The translations under genes and the position numbers were made by a program. Below, piece by piece: positions 16,858-25,604 of a stretch of 64,000 nucleotides of DNA. The notes beneath the pieces are model-generated. The model did not search any database and had not been told where the DNA came from. It was given only the letters and a program-made list of their open reading frames with translations. Origin of the DNA: Fimenecus sp963590415 (GTDB taxonomy: Bacteria; Bacillota; Clostridia; Oscillospirales; Acutalibacteraceae); contig CAVAPB010000006.1 of assembly GCA_963590415.1 (NCBI GenBank), positions 22,550 through 86,549 on the forward strand, read 5' to 3'. The stretch's first letter is position 1. Each line of letters starts with the position of its first letter.

Positions 16858-17736
16858 ATGAGCGACTCTATAAAACAGAATGTTCAATGGTTTCCGGGTC
16901 ATATGGCAAAGACAAGACGGCTTATCAAGGAATGCTTGCCGTCGGTTGACGCCGTAACGGAAATACTTGACGCGAGAATGCCTGTTTCAAGCAGTAACCC
17001 CGAGCTCAATGAGCTAATAGGCAATAAGCCGCTTATAGTGCTTCTCAACAAGTGCGATGTTGCGGATGAAAATGCTACAAGGCGTTGGCTTAACTACTTT
17101 AACGAAAAGGGTATTTACGCCCTTGCGGTTGACTGCAAAAGCGGTAACGGACTTAACAGATATGTGCCTCTTTTGAGAGAGGTGCTAAAGGATAAAATCG
17201 CCTCCAATGAGGCAAAGGGTATGGCAGGCAAGCCGTTGAGAATAATGGTCGTCGGAATACCGAATACGGGCAAGTCGTCGTTCATCAACAGAATGGCGGG
17301 CAGAAACCGTGCAAAGGTTGCCGACAAGGCGGGCGTTACACGCCATAATCAGTGGTTTGTAATTGACAACGGAATCGAATTGCTTGACACACCGGGTGTT
17401 TTGTGGCCGAAGTTTGACGACCCGAAAATCGGAGACAGACTTGCGTTTATAGGCTCTGTCAAGGATGAGGTCTTTGACTCCGAAACCCTTGCGGTAAGAC
17501 TTTTGGAGGTGCTCGCACGGGACTATCCCGACAGACTTTCGGAAAGATATAAAATTGCCGACTTTTCCGACCTTGAAGCGTATGAAATACTTGAGCTTAT
17601 CGGCAAAAAGCGCGGAATGATGATGCGCGGCGGCGAAATTGACACTCTGCGTGCCTCGGTAATGCTTCTTGACGAATACAGAGCGGGAAAGCTCGGCAGG
17701 ATAACTCTTGACACAATCGGAGAATTTGATGGTTGA
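16858..17736 (+). CDS. rbgA: RbgA/YlqF ribosome biogenesis GTPase
   Basis: Circularly permuted GTPase needed for late 50S subunit assembly. The 292-residue product begins with the family marker NVQWFPGHMAKTRR. The G4 motif (LNKCDVADE, about residues 60-70) comes before G1 (GIPNTGKSSFINR) and G3 (LLDTPGVLWPK), the permuted order expected for YlqF. It lies 4 bases after lepB and overlaps rnhB by 8 bases. Confidence 0.95.
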   Translation: MSDSIKQNVQWFPGHMAKTRRLIKECLPSVDAVTEILDARMPVSSSNPELNELIGNKPLIVLLNKCDVADENATRRWLNYFNEKGIYALAVDCKSGNGLNRYVPLLREVLKDKIASNEAKGMAGKPLRIMVVGIPNTGKSSFINRMAGRNRAKVADKAGVTRHNQWFVIDNGIELLDTPGVLWPKFDDPKIGDRLAFIGSVKDEVFDSETLAVRLLEVLARDYPDRLSERYKIADFSDLEAYEILELIGKKRGMMMRGGEIDTLRASVMLLDEYRAGKLGRITLDTIGEFDG

Positions 17737-18337
17737 TTACAGTATTGAAAACGAATATAAGGCACAGGGCTATAATATAATCTGCGGAATCGACGAAGCG
17801 GGCAGAGGACCTCTTGCGGGTCCCGTTTATGCTGCTGCGGTAATTCTGCCGCCCGACTGCGTTATCGACGGGCTCAACGACTCGAAAAAGCTCACGGAGA
17901 AAAAGCGTGAAAGGCTCTTTGACGAGATAAAGGAAAAGGCTCTGGCTTACGGTATCGCAAGCGCCGACGAAAAGGAAATTGACGAAATAAACATATTGAA
18001 CGCAACCTTCCTTGCAATGAAAAGAGCGGTTGACTCGCTTTCGGTAAAACCCGACCTTGCATTGGTTGACGGCAACCAAAAACCTCATACGGGAATCGAA
18101 GAGGCAACGGTGGTAAAGGGCGACGCAAAATCGATGTCGATTGCCGCCGCTTCCGTGCTTGCAAAGGTAAGCCGAGACAGGTTTATGCTTGAAACGGCAG
18201 AGAAATATCCTCAATATGAATTTGAACGCCATAAGGGCTACGGCACAAAGCTGCATTACGAAAAAATTGCCCAATACGGCGTGTGCGAAATTCACAGACG
18301 GACATTTTTGAAGAAAATCCTCGGAGAGAAAAAATGA
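17729..18337 (+). CDS. rnhB: Ribonuclease HII
   Basis: Removes RNA from RNA-DNA hybrids, including single ribonucleotides in DNA. The preferred ATG at 17729 follows GGAG and overlaps rbgA by 8 bases, giving 202 residues. Catalytic acids are visible in IICGIDEAGRGPLAGPVYAAA (Asp22, Glu23) and LALVDGN, with the SVLAKVSRDR helix after them. The rbgA-rnhB-yraN order is common in Firmicutes. Confidence 0.95.
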   Translation: MVDYSIENEYKAQGYNIICGIDEAGRGPLAGPVYAAAVILPPDCVIDGLNDSKKLTEKKRERLFDEIKEKALAYGIASADEKEIDEINILNATFLAMKRAVDSLSVKPDLALVDGNQKPHTGIEEATVVKGDAKSMSIAAASVLAKVSRDRFMLETAEKYPQYEFERHKGYGTKLHYEKIAQYGVCEIHRRTFLKKILGEKK

Positions 18338-18699
18338 ACAAGGCTATGACGGGCGCTTACGGCGAGCTTTATACGGGCAGGTATCTGCGGGATAACGGAT
18401 ATTCGATAATCACGGCAAACTACCGTTGCAGGCTGGGCGAGATTGATATAATCGCCTGCGACAGAAAGTACATTGTTTTCACGGAAGTCAAGACAAGAGA
18501 TGTGAACTTTGTTGTCAGCGGCAGGGAGGCGGTCGATTACGCAAAACGCAAGAAGACCGTTGCAACGGCTAAGTTTTTTCTGTCAAAAAACAGGGTGCGT
18601 TTACAACCGAGGTTCGATGTTGCCGAGGTGTATATGAAAGACGGCGAGGTTTCCTCGTTCAATTACATAAAAAACGCCTATCAGGACGAAGAAAAATAA
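18334..18699 (+). CDS. YraN/UPF0102 family nuclease-like protein
   Basis: A 121-residue protein; the ATG at 18334 overlaps the rnhB stop by 4 bases and follows CGGAGAG. It has the restriction-endonuclease-like core of the family: GELYTGRYLRDNGYSIITANYRCRLGEIDIIACD...IVFTEVKTR, with the E-x8-13-D-x-E/V-K-type metal site. The function is unknown; nuclease activity is inferred from the fold. It is usually linked to rnhB, as here. Confidence 0.88.
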   Translation: MNKAMTGAYGELYTGRYLRDNGYSIITANYRCRLGEIDIIACDRKYIVFTEVKTRDVNFVVSGREAVDYAKRKKTVATAKFFLSKNRVRLQPRFDVAEVYMKDGEVSSFNYIKNAYQDEEK

Positions 18700-18712
18700 T
18701 CTATAAAGCCGA

Positions 18713-18741
18713 TTGAATTAAGGCTTTATGTATGATAAAAT
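18713..18741 (+). promoter_or_regulatory. Predicted thrC promoter overlapping a hairpin
   Basis: TTGAAT (18713-18718), a 17-base spacer and TAAAAT (18736-18741). The -35 box lies in the loop of an ATAAAGCC/GGCTTTAT inverted repeat (about 18703-18729) that has no T-run, so it could be an operator or a weak terminator of the upstream operon. Confidence 0.45.
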
Positions 18742-18771
18742 ATTTTGAATTTTAAGTAGGGAGTGTATCAG

Positions 18772-20265
18772 ATGATTTACACAAGCACAAGAGATAAATC
18801 TATCGGCGTTTCGGCGTCGGAGGCTATCGCTAAGGGTATATCCTCGGAGGGCGGACTTTTTGTTCCCACCGAAATCTCCTCATTGAGCCTTGACGACATC
18901 AAAAAAATAGGAACGCTTGATTATATCGGCAGAGCGAAAGAGGTATTGAAGCTCTTCCTTACCGATTTTACCGAGGAGGAGCTCGATATGTGCGTAAACG
19001 GCGCATACAAAAAAGGCAAATTCTCTTCGGATAAGGTTGCTCCGCTTTATAAACTCAACAATAAGGCAAATATCCTCGAGCTTTGGAGAGGTCCCACATG
19101 TGCGTTCAAGGATATGGCTTTGCAGCTTCTTCCTTATCTTCTTACAGTTTCGGCAGGCAAGACTCTCAAGGACACGAAAATCGTAATCCTTGTTGCAACC
19201 TCGGGCGACACCGGTAAGGCTGCGCTTGAAGGATTTAAGGATGTTCCGAACACGGAAATTCTCGTTTTCTATCCCGTTGACGGCGTAAGCCCCATGCAGA
19301 AACTCCAGATGACAACTCAGGAGGGCTCGAATGTCAGCGTATGCGCTATAAGAGGTAACTTTGATGACGCTCAGAGCGGCGTTAAGTCGATTTTCACAAA
19401 CAAGGAAATCGAAAAGAAGTTTAAGGAAAATCATCTTGCTTTCTCTTCCGCAAACTCCATAAACTGGGGCAGACTCGTTCCGCAGATAGTTTATTATGTA
19501 TCCGCTTACTGTGATATGGTTGAGAACGGCTCGTTAAAGCTCGGCGAGGAAATGAATGTTGTTGTTCCCACGGGTAACTTCGGCAATATCCTTGCGGCGT
19601 ATTACGCAAAGGAAATGGGCGTTCCGATTAAGAAGCTTATCTGCGCTTCCAACTCGAACAATGTCCTCACGGATTTCCTGAAGAGCGGCACTTATAACAA
19701 GAACAGAGATTTCTATTGCACAACATCTCCCTCAATGGATATTCTTATTTCTTCAAACCTTGAAAGACTTCTCTTTATCCTTTCGGGCTATGACGCAGCA
19801 AAAACCGCCGAATATATGAAAGAATTGAGCGAGGACGGCAAGTACAGCGTTGATTCGGAGCTCTTCGGCAAAATCTCTGCTCTCTTTGACGCAGGCTATT
19901 GCGACGACAAGGCTACAAAGGCGACTATAAACGAAATTTTCAAAAAGTACAATTACCTTTGCGACACGCATACGGCTGTTGCGGTAAATGTTTATGAGGA
20001 ATACACAAAGAGAACGGGCGACGAAACACCCACGGTTATCGCTTCGACCGCCAACCCCTACAAGTTCTCCGCAAGCGTTCTCTCCGCAATTACCGACGAC
20101 ATAAAGTCGGAGGACGAGTTCTCAATGGTAGAGGAGCTGTTTGAAAAGTCAAACGAGCCCGTACCGCCTCAGCTTGCAACCCTTAAAGGCAAGACACCGA
20201 GGTTTACAAAGGTAGCGGACAAGGAGGATATGGCTCAGGTCGTATTCGATATGCTCGGTATATAA
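18772..20265 (+). CDS. thrC: Threonine synthase
   Basis: PLP enzyme converting O-phosphohomoserine to threonine. The ATG at 18772, after AGGGAG, is preferred over a GTG nine bases upstream, giving 497 residues. The N-terminus MIYTSTRDKS is typical; the PLP lysine lies in GPTCAFKDMALQLLP, and the phosphate-binding region is VPTGNFGNILAAYYAKEMG. This is the long, fungal/proteobacterial-like type of threonine synthase. It has its own promoter and terminator; no other threonine genes are nearby. Confidence 0.95.
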   Translation: MIYTSTRDKSIGVSASEAIAKGISSEGGLFVPTEISSLSLDDIKKIGTLDYIGRAKEVLKLFLTDFTEEELDMCVNGAYKKGKFSSDKVAPLYKLNNKANILELWRGPTCAFKDMALQLLPYLLTVSAGKTLKDTKIVILVATSGDTGKAALEGFKDVPNTEILVFYPVDGVSPMQKLQMTTQEGSNVSVCAIRGNFDDAQSGVKSIFTNKEIEKKFKENHLAFSSANSINWGRLVPQIVYYVSAYCDMVENGSLKLGEEMNVVVPTGNFGNILAAYYAKEMGVPIKKLICASNSNNVLTDFLKSGTYNKNRDFYCTTSPSMDILISSNLERLLFILSGYDAAKTAEYMKELSEDGKYSVDSELFGKISALFDAGYCDDKATKATINEIFKKYNYLCDTHTAVAVNVYEEYTKRTGDETPTVIASTANPYKFSASVLSAITDDIKSEDEFSMVEELFEKSNEPVPPQLATLKGKTPRFTKVADKEDMAQVVFDMLGI

Positions 20266-20284
20266 CCGAAATTTTCAATATGTA

Positions 20285-20310
20285 AAAAAGCGGATGTTAC
20301 TCCGCTTTTT
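20285..20310. terminator. Bidirectional terminator between thrC and the DUF1540 gene
   Basis: AAAAAGCGGA (20285-20294), loop TGTTAC and TCCGCTTTTT (20301-20310). T-runs form on both strands, so it can end thrC on plus and the small DUF1540 gene on minus. Confidence 0.85.
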
Positions 20311-20316
20311 ACTGTC

Positions 20317-20475
20317 TTATTTCATTGCGTCTGTTTTCATAGTGAAGGTCGAGCACTGAGCTTCCGTGCAATCACAGCCCTTGACCCAATCGACATTGAT
20401 GTGGTCAGCCGTGCACTCGCACGCACCGTCGTGATAAACGCAGTTTGAAGCGTCGCATTTAATATCCTTATTCAT
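20317..20475 (-). CDS. DUF1540 small Cys-rich protein
   Basis: A 52-residue gene on the minus strand, found by reading the gap after thrC. The start is backed by AAGGAGG, 9 bases upstream of the ATG. The product has six cysteines in the DUF1540 pattern: IKCDASNCVYHDGACECTAD, then HINVDWVKGCDCTEAQCSTF. These proteins probably bind metal; their role is unknown, though they are common in sporeforming clostridia. Confidence 0.85.
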   Translation of the reverse strand: MNKDIKCDASNCVYHDGACECTADHINVDWVKGCDCTEAQCSTFTMKTDAMK

Positions 20476-20553
20476 TAAGTTTGCCTCCTTTCGTTTTGTG
20501 TTATTAGTATTGAACGGAATTTGGTTTCTATTCAGAAAAAACGGAGTAATTTT

Positions 20554-21249
20554 ATGTCTTTATATGCAATCGGCGACACCCATCTGTCGCTCGGAACAGA
20601 TAAACCTATGGATATTTTCCGCGGTTGGGACAATTATGTTGACCGTCTTGAGGCAAATTGGAAAAGGCTTATTACCGACAGCGACATCGTTGTTATTCCC
20701 GGCGATATTTCGTGGGCTATGAAGCTCGAAAACGCAGTTGAGGATTTTTCGTTTATAAATTCTCTGCCGGGTCAAAAGCTTATATTAAAGGGCAATCACG
20801 ACTATTGGTGGAACACGATGTCGAAGATGAACGCTTTTTTGGAAGAAAATTCCTTTTCAACAATCAAGTTCATTTTCAATAATGCATACCGCGTGGGCGA
20901 TTACAGCATATGCGGCACAAGGGGCTGGTTCTTTGACGACACCGAGCAGCACAGCGAAAAGGTTATAAACAGGGAAGCTCAAAGGCTTAAAACCTCTATC
21001 GAGGCAGGCAAAGCCCTCGGCGGCGAGCCGCTTGTGTTTCTGCATTATCCGCCCGTGAGCGTTTCGCAGGTGTGCGAGCCGATATATAACATTTTGCTTG
21101 AAGAAAACATCAGGTATTGTTATTATGCTCATTTGCACGGACAGGCAATGAACTTTGCTTTCACCTCGGAAAAAGACGGCATTAAATTTGAGCTTTTGTC
21201 GGCAGATTACCTTAAATTCTGTCCAAAACTTATCAAATCAATAAAATAA
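20554..21249 (+). CDS. Metallophosphoesterase (calcineurin-like)
   Basis: A 231-residue phosphoesterase; the ATG at 20554 is preferred because homology-like sequence begins MSLYAIGDTHLS and CGGAG lies upstream. Metal-site motifs are GDTHLS, PGDISWAM, KGNHDYWW and YAHLHGQ. The HYPPV segment before them is typical of the YkuE/YfcE-like group. The substrate is unknown. Confidence 0.88.
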   Translation: MSLYAIGDTHLSLGTDKPMDIFRGWDNYVDRLEANWKRLITDSDIVVIPGDISWAMKLENAVEDFSFINSLPGQKLILKGNHDYWWNTMSKMNAFLEENSFSTIKFIFNNAYRVGDYSICGTRGWFFDDTEQHSEKVINREAQRLKTSIEAGKALGGEPLVFLHYPPVSVSQVCEPIYNILLEENIRYCYYAHLHGQAMNFAFTSEKDGIKFELLSADYLKFCPKLIKSIK

Positions 21250-21259
21250 TAAAAAAGTA

Positions 21260-21288
21260 TGGCAATTTTATACATTATCTGCTATAAT
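21260..21288 (+). promoter_or_regulatory. Predicted tig promoter
   Basis: A weak -35 (TGGCAA, 21260-21265), a 17-base spacer and a perfect TATAAT (21283-21288). Transcription would start near 21295, before the AGGAGGAAG ribosome site. Confidence 0.5.
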
Positions 21289-21325
21289 AAGCGAGATAGT
21301 GTATAATTTTCAGGAGGAAGATTAA

Positions 21326-22717
21326 ATGAGTCTTAAATCATCAAACAAAATTGAAGAGAATGTTTGGGAACTTGAGGTTTCCGTTGACGGCGAAACATTT
21401 ATGAATGCCGTTAATAAAGCATATCTTCAGCAGAGGAAGAAAATCAATGTTCCCGGCTTCAGAAAGGGTAAAGCACCCCGCGCATTTATCGAAAAGATGT
21501 ACGGCGAAGCGGTTTTCTATGAGGACGCTCTCGAAATAGTATATCCCGATGCGGTTACGGCTGCTGTCGAAGAAGCAAAGCTTGATGTTATTGACACTCC
21601 GTTTGACCTTGAGGTTCCCGAGATGGGCAAGGACGGCGTAGTTATCAAGCTTAAGGTTACCGTTAAGCCCGAGGTTAAGCTCGGCAAGTACAAGGGCATC
21701 AAGGCTGTAAAGAAGCCCGCTAAGGTTTCGGCTGAGGATGTTAAGGCACACATCAACAATATGCTTGAGCAGAATTCAAGAATTGTTACCGTTGAAACAA
21801 AGAGAAAAGTTAAGAAGAACGACATTGCCGTTATCGACTTTGAGGGCTTTGTTGACGGCGTTGCTTTTGACGGCGGTAAGGCTGAAAACTATGAGCTTAC
21901 AATCGGTTCAAATCAGTTTATCCCCGGCTTTGAGGATCAGATTATCGGTCACAAGGCAGGCGAGGAGTTTGATGTAAATGTTAAATTCCCCGAGGATTAT
22001 CATGCAGAGCTTGCAGGCAAGGACGCTACCTTCAAAATCAAGCTCCACGAAATCAAGGTTAAGGAAGTTCCCGCTCTTGACGACGAGTTCGTCAAGGATG
22101 TAAGCGAGTATGACACTGTTGACGAGCTCAAAAAGAATGTCAAGGAAGAGCTTGAACACAAGAAGCTGCACGAGGTTGAGGCTGAGGCTAACAACGAGGT
22201 TCTCGACAAGCTCGCAGATCTTGTAACGGCTGTTATCCCCGAGTGTATGATTGAGAAGAAGATGGACGAGGATGTTCAGGACTTCGCATACCGTCTCCAG
22301 ATGCAGGGACTTGACCTCAAGACATACCTTAAATACACAGGCTCTGACGAAAAGACCTTCCGTGAGCAGTACAAGGACCAGGCTGAAAAGCAGGTTAAGC
22401 TTGACCTCGCTCTCGAAGAGATTGTCAAGAAAGAAAAGCTTGAAGTTTCCGACGCAGAGCTTGAGGAAGAATATGCTCAGTATGCTAAGGCATATAATAT
22501 GGATGTTGAGCAAATCAAGAAGGCTATTCCGGCTGAAAACATCAAGCCCGAGCTTCTTCAGAGAAAGGCTGTTGATTTCGTAATCGAAAACGCAAGCTTC
22601 ACTGAGAAGAAGCCGGCGGCTAAGAAAGCGGCAGAGCCCAAGGAAGAAAAGGCTGCCGAGGAAAAGCCCGCTAAGAAAACAACAAAGAAAGCAGCTGCAA
22701 AGAAGGACGCAGAATAA
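21326..22717 (+). CDS. tig: Trigger factor
   Basis: Ribosome-bound chaperone and peptidyl-prolyl isomerase. The N-terminal domain has the ribosome-docking signature VPGFRKGKAPRAFIEKMYG (GFRxGxxP); a PPIase domain follows (KKNDIAVIDFEGFVDGVAFDGG), then the helical C-terminal arms. The 463-residue length includes an unusual 35-residue Lys/Ala/Glu-rich tail after ENASFTEKK. Trigger factors are usually about 430 residues, so the tail is an add-on that could bind nucleic acid or ribosome. It is followed by clpP and clpX, a common order. Confidence 0.95.
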   Translation: MSLKSSNKIEENVWELEVSVDGETFMNAVNKAYLQQRKKINVPGFRKGKAPRAFIEKMYGEAVFYEDALEIVYPDAVTAAVEEAKLDVIDTPFDLEVPEMGKDGVVIKLKVTVKPEVKLGKYKGIKAVKKPAKVSAEDVKAHINNMLEQNSRIVTVETKRKVKKNDIAVIDFEGFVDGVAFDGGKAENYELTIGSNQFIPGFEDQIIGHKAGEEFDVNVKFPEDYHAELAGKDATFKIKLHEIKVKEVPALDDEFVKDVSEYDTVDELKKNVKEELEHKKLHEVEAEANNEVLDKLADLVTAVIPECMIEKKMDEDVQDFAYRLQMQGLDLKTYLKYTGSDEKTFREQYKDQAEKQVKLDLALEEIVKKEKLEVSDAELEEEYAQYAKAYNMDVEQIKKAIPAENIKPELLQRKAVDFVIENASFTEKKPAAKKAAEPKEEKAAEEKPAKKTTKKAAAKKDAE

Positions 22718-22797
22718 TCTTTGATTAAACGCCTTATAAAGCTGCAATAATCTATTAGGGACAAAAGGGAAGATATAATTTTGGAGGTAAGTTTTTT

Positions 22798-23379
22798 ATG
22801 GCATTAGTACCCTATGTAGTTGAACAGACCAATCGCGGTGAACGTTCATACGATATTTTTTCAAGACTTCTCAACGACAGAATTATAGTTCTTTCAGACG
22901 AAGTAAACGACGCAACGGCAAGCCTTGTTGTCGCACAGCTTTTGTACCTTGAGGGTCAGGACCCCGAAAAGGACATCAGCCTTTATATCAACAGCCCCGG
23001 CGGCTCCGTAACCGCAGGCTTTGCAATCTACGACACAATGCAGTACATCAAGTGCGATGTTTCGACAATTTGTATGGGTATGGCGGCAAGCATGGGAGCG
23101 TTCCTCCTTTCCGCAGGTACCAAGGGTAAGAGGTATGCTTTGCCCAATTCCGATATTATGATACATCAGCCCTCGGGCGGTGCTCAGGGTCAGGCGACCG
23201 AAATCGAAATTACCGCTAAGCACATACTCAAAACCAAAGAGAAGCTCAACAAGATCTTGTCCGAAAACACGGGCAAACCCGTTGAGGTCATAGCGCAGGA
23301 TACGGACAGAGATAACTTTATGTCTGCCGAGGAAGCGCTTGAATACGGACTTATTGACAAGGTTCTTTACAAAAGATAA
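22798..23379 (+). CDS. clpP: ClpP, ATP-dependent Clp protease proteolytic subunit
   Basis: Serine protease that forms the tetradecameric chamber used by ClpX. The 193-residue product shows the full triad: Ser98 in GMAASMGAFLL, His123 in MIHQPSGGAQGQ and Asp172 in DTDRDNFMSAEEA. TTGGAGGTAAG precedes the ATG. A TATAAT (22774-22779) lies just upstream without a clear -35 box, so clpP may have its own promoter. clpX begins 20 bases after. Confidence 0.97.
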   Translation: MALVPYVVEQTNRGERSYDIFSRLLNDRIIVLSDEVNDATASLVVAQLLYLEGQDPEKDISLYINSPGGSVTAGFAIYDTMQYIKCDVSTICMGMAASMGAFLLSAGTKGKRYALPNSDIMIHQPSGGAQGQATEIEITAKHILKTKEKLNKILSENTGKPVEVIAQDTDRDNFMSAEEALEYGLIDKVLYKR

Positions 23380-23398
23380 TTTTCGGAGGTAGCCTTTT

Positions 23399-24688
23399 AT
23401 GGCAAGAGATACGGACAATAAGACAATGCGCTGTTCCTTTTGCGGCAAAACACAGGATCAGGTTGAAAAGCTTATTGCTGGACCGGGCGTTTGCATATGC
23501 GACGAGTGTATAGAGCTGTGCCTGGGAATAATCGAAGAAGAGGGCTCTTCGAGAAGAAAACAGAAAAAGTCCCAGAAAGAAACGGTGAAGGCTTTACCGA
23601 AGCCTGCCGAGATTAAAGCAAAGCTTGACGAATACGTTGTCGGTCAGGACGCGGCAAAGGTTACATTGAGCGTTGCCGTTTACAACCACTATAAGCGTAT
23701 TTATTATTCCTATAAGAGCGATGTTGACATCCAGAAGAGCAATGTCGTTCTTTTGGGACCCACGGGCGTAGGTAAAACCATGCTCGCACAGACGCTTGCA
23801 AAAATTCTCGATGTTCCGTTCGCCATTGCGGACGCAACAACGCTTACCGAGGCGGGATATGTCGGCGAGGATGTCGAAAACATTCTTCTGCGCCTTATAC
23901 AGGCGGCGGACTACGATATAGAAAAGGCACAAAAGGGCATTATCTATGTCGATGAGATTGACAAGATTGCAAGAAAATCGGAAAATCCGTCAATTACCCG
24001 TGATGTCAGCGGCGAGGGCGTTCAGCAGGCACTTCTTAAAATTCTTGAGGGAACTGTTTCAAATGTACCCCCTCAGGGCGGCAGAAAGCATCCGCAGCAG
24101 GAGTTTATACAGATTGATACAACAAATATCCTGTTCATTTGCGGCGGTGCGTTTGACGGTATAGACAAGGTAATCGAGGCAAGAACAGGCAAGTCAACGC
24201 TCGGCTTCGGCGGCAAGGTTATGGCGAAGTCGGACACGGATTTGTCAAAGATTTATTCTCAGGTAATTCCGCAGGACCTTGTAAAGTTCGGACTTATTCC
24301 CGAGCTTGTCGGCAGAGTTCCCGTTATAACATCGCTTGACAACCTTGATAAGACGGCGCTTGTACGAATTCTTACAGAGCCCAAAAACGCACTTGTTAAG
24401 CAGTATAAATCGCTGTTTTCAATGGACGGTGTTTCACTTGAATTCAACGACGCCGCACTTGAGGCGGTAGCGGAACTCACGCTTGAAAAGAACACGGGCG
24501 CACGAGGACTGCGGGCAATTATGGAAAAAACCTTAATGCCCATAATGTATGACATCCCGTCGGACAGCTCGGTATCAAAAGTAATAATAACCGAGGATAC
24601 GGTCAAAAACGGTGCTGCACCGATAGTTGAGAGAATTTCTTCTTCCGGTAAAAACAGGATAGACGGCGCACCGAAAACCGCAGGTTAA
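23399..24688 (+). CDS. clpX: ClpX, Clp protease ATPase subunit
   Basis: AAA+ unfoldase that feeds substrates to ClpP. The 429-residue product has the N-terminal zinc finger (CSFCGKTQ...CICDECIELC), Walker A (GPTGVGKTML), Walker B (IIYVDEIDKIA), the pore region around GEGVQQALLKILEG, and sensor 2 (TGARGLRAIMEK). CGGAGG lies before the ATG. It is coupled to clpP and ends at a strong terminator. Confidence 0.97.
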   Translation: MARDTDNKTMRCSFCGKTQDQVEKLIAGPGVCICDECIELCLGIIEEEGSSRRKQKKSQKETVKALPKPAEIKAKLDEYVVGQDAAKVTLSVAVYNHYKRIYYSYKSDVDIQKSNVVLLGPTGVGKTMLAQTLAKILDVPFAIADATTLTEAGYVGEDVENILLRLIQAADYDIEKAQKGIIYVDEIDKIARKSENPSITRDVSGEGVQQALLKILEGTVSNVPPQGGRKHPQQEFIQIDTTNILFICGGAFDGIDKVIEARTGKSTLGFGGKVMAKSDTDLSKIYSQVIPQDLVKFGLIPELVGRVPVITSLDNLDKTALVRILTEPKNALVKQYKSLFSMDGVSLEFNDAALEAVAELTLEKNTGARGLRAIMEKTLMPIMYDIPSDSSVSKVIITEDTVKNGAAPIVERISSSGKNRIDGAPKTAG

Positions 24689-24695
24689 TGACAGA

Positions 24696-24727
24696 AAGCC
24701 GATTGCACAGTTGCAATCGGCTTTTTT
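24696..24727 (+). terminator. Rho-independent terminator after clpX
   Basis: AAGCCGATTGCA, loop CAG, TGCAATCGGCTT and a following T-run (TTTTTT). It separates tig-clpP-clpX from the next pair. Confidence 0.88.
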
Positions 24728-24746
24728 GGTAAAGGGAGGCGAGAAT

Positions 24747-25604
24747 TTGAAAAACAACAGAAAGCTTGATTTTTCAAGCAAGGACAAAAAGGACTCGAAA
24801 CGCTTCAAAAGCTTTATAATATCCTTTGCCGCTTTCGTGATAATTCTCGGAGGTATTTCTTTACTTATGTTTATGAAGTCCATTGACTTCAACCTCGGCA
24901 ATCTCGTTTCGTCCTCGGACGATTTAACCACCGAGCCCGAGACCGAGGGCACAACTTCTCCCGTCGTAATGGAGGGACAGTCCGAGATCATTGTTATGTG
25001 TTACGACACGGACGGTAACGCTTCGTTTGTTTTTCTTATTTCAACCGATATTGAAAAGAAAACAATTGCCGTCAATACGGTTCCTACCGATATTATCGGG
25101 GAGTACAACGGCACCTCAGCCACACTGTCGGAGCATTTCAAAAAGTCGGGTTCGGGTGCGCTCGTCAAGGCTTTTGCTGGATATTCCGGAATTACGGCTG
25201 ACAGATATATATCCATCGGCGAGCTTCAGTTTAAGAGCTTCGTTTCGAAATTCAAGGACATAGTTGTCGACGTGCCGTCCGCAACCGACCCCAAGACCTC
25301 GGGCGGACTCACGCTTAATGCAGGCTCACAAAGCATGTCGGCGGATATGTTTTTGAAATATCTCAAATATTGCGGCGACTCAGATAAAGCGGCGGCGTTT
25401 TCTTCATTTTTGAAAACTGCCCTTGACCCCTCACATATAGGCTCTATGGATAACCTCTTTGAATATATCGTGAACAATTCTCAAACCGATATTTCAATAG
25501 TTGATTATACCAAGGAAAAGGATAAGCTTGTTGAATTTGTAAACACACAAGGTGAGATAAACAACGGCGGCGTCTTTACAAAAGAGGAGAAAACGGATGC
25601 GTAA
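24747..25604 (+). CDS. Divergent LytR-CpsA-Psr (LCP)-like membrane protein
   Basis: A 285-residue bitopic protein. The TTG at 24747, after GGGAGG, is preferred over an upstream TTG that lies inside the terminator. It has a basic cytoplasmic tail, one membrane segment (about 21-43), a Thr/Ser/Glu linker and an extracellular domain that resembles LCP enzymes: an IAVNTVPTDIIG strand, then YSGITADRYISIGELQFKSF and KDIVVDVP. LCP proteins attach polymers to peptidoglycan. Here the usual SIPRDT arginine is Thr and other key arginines are not seen, so catalysis is doubtful. It overlaps the transglutaminase-like gene by 8 bases. Confidence 0.6.
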   Translation: MKNNRKLDFSSKDKKDSKRFKSFIISFAAFVIILGGISLLMFMKSIDFNLGNLVSSSDDLTTEPETEGTTSPVVMEGQSEIIVMCYDTDGNASFVFLISTDIEKKTIAVNTVPTDIIGEYNGTSATLSEHFKKSGSGALVKAFAGYSGITADRYISIGELQFKSFVSKFKDIVVDVPSATDPKTSGGLTLNAGSQSMSADMFLKYLKYCGDSDKAAAFSSFLKTALDPSHIGSMDNLFEYIVNNSQTDISIVDYTKEKDKLVEFVNTQGEINNGGVFTKEEKTDA

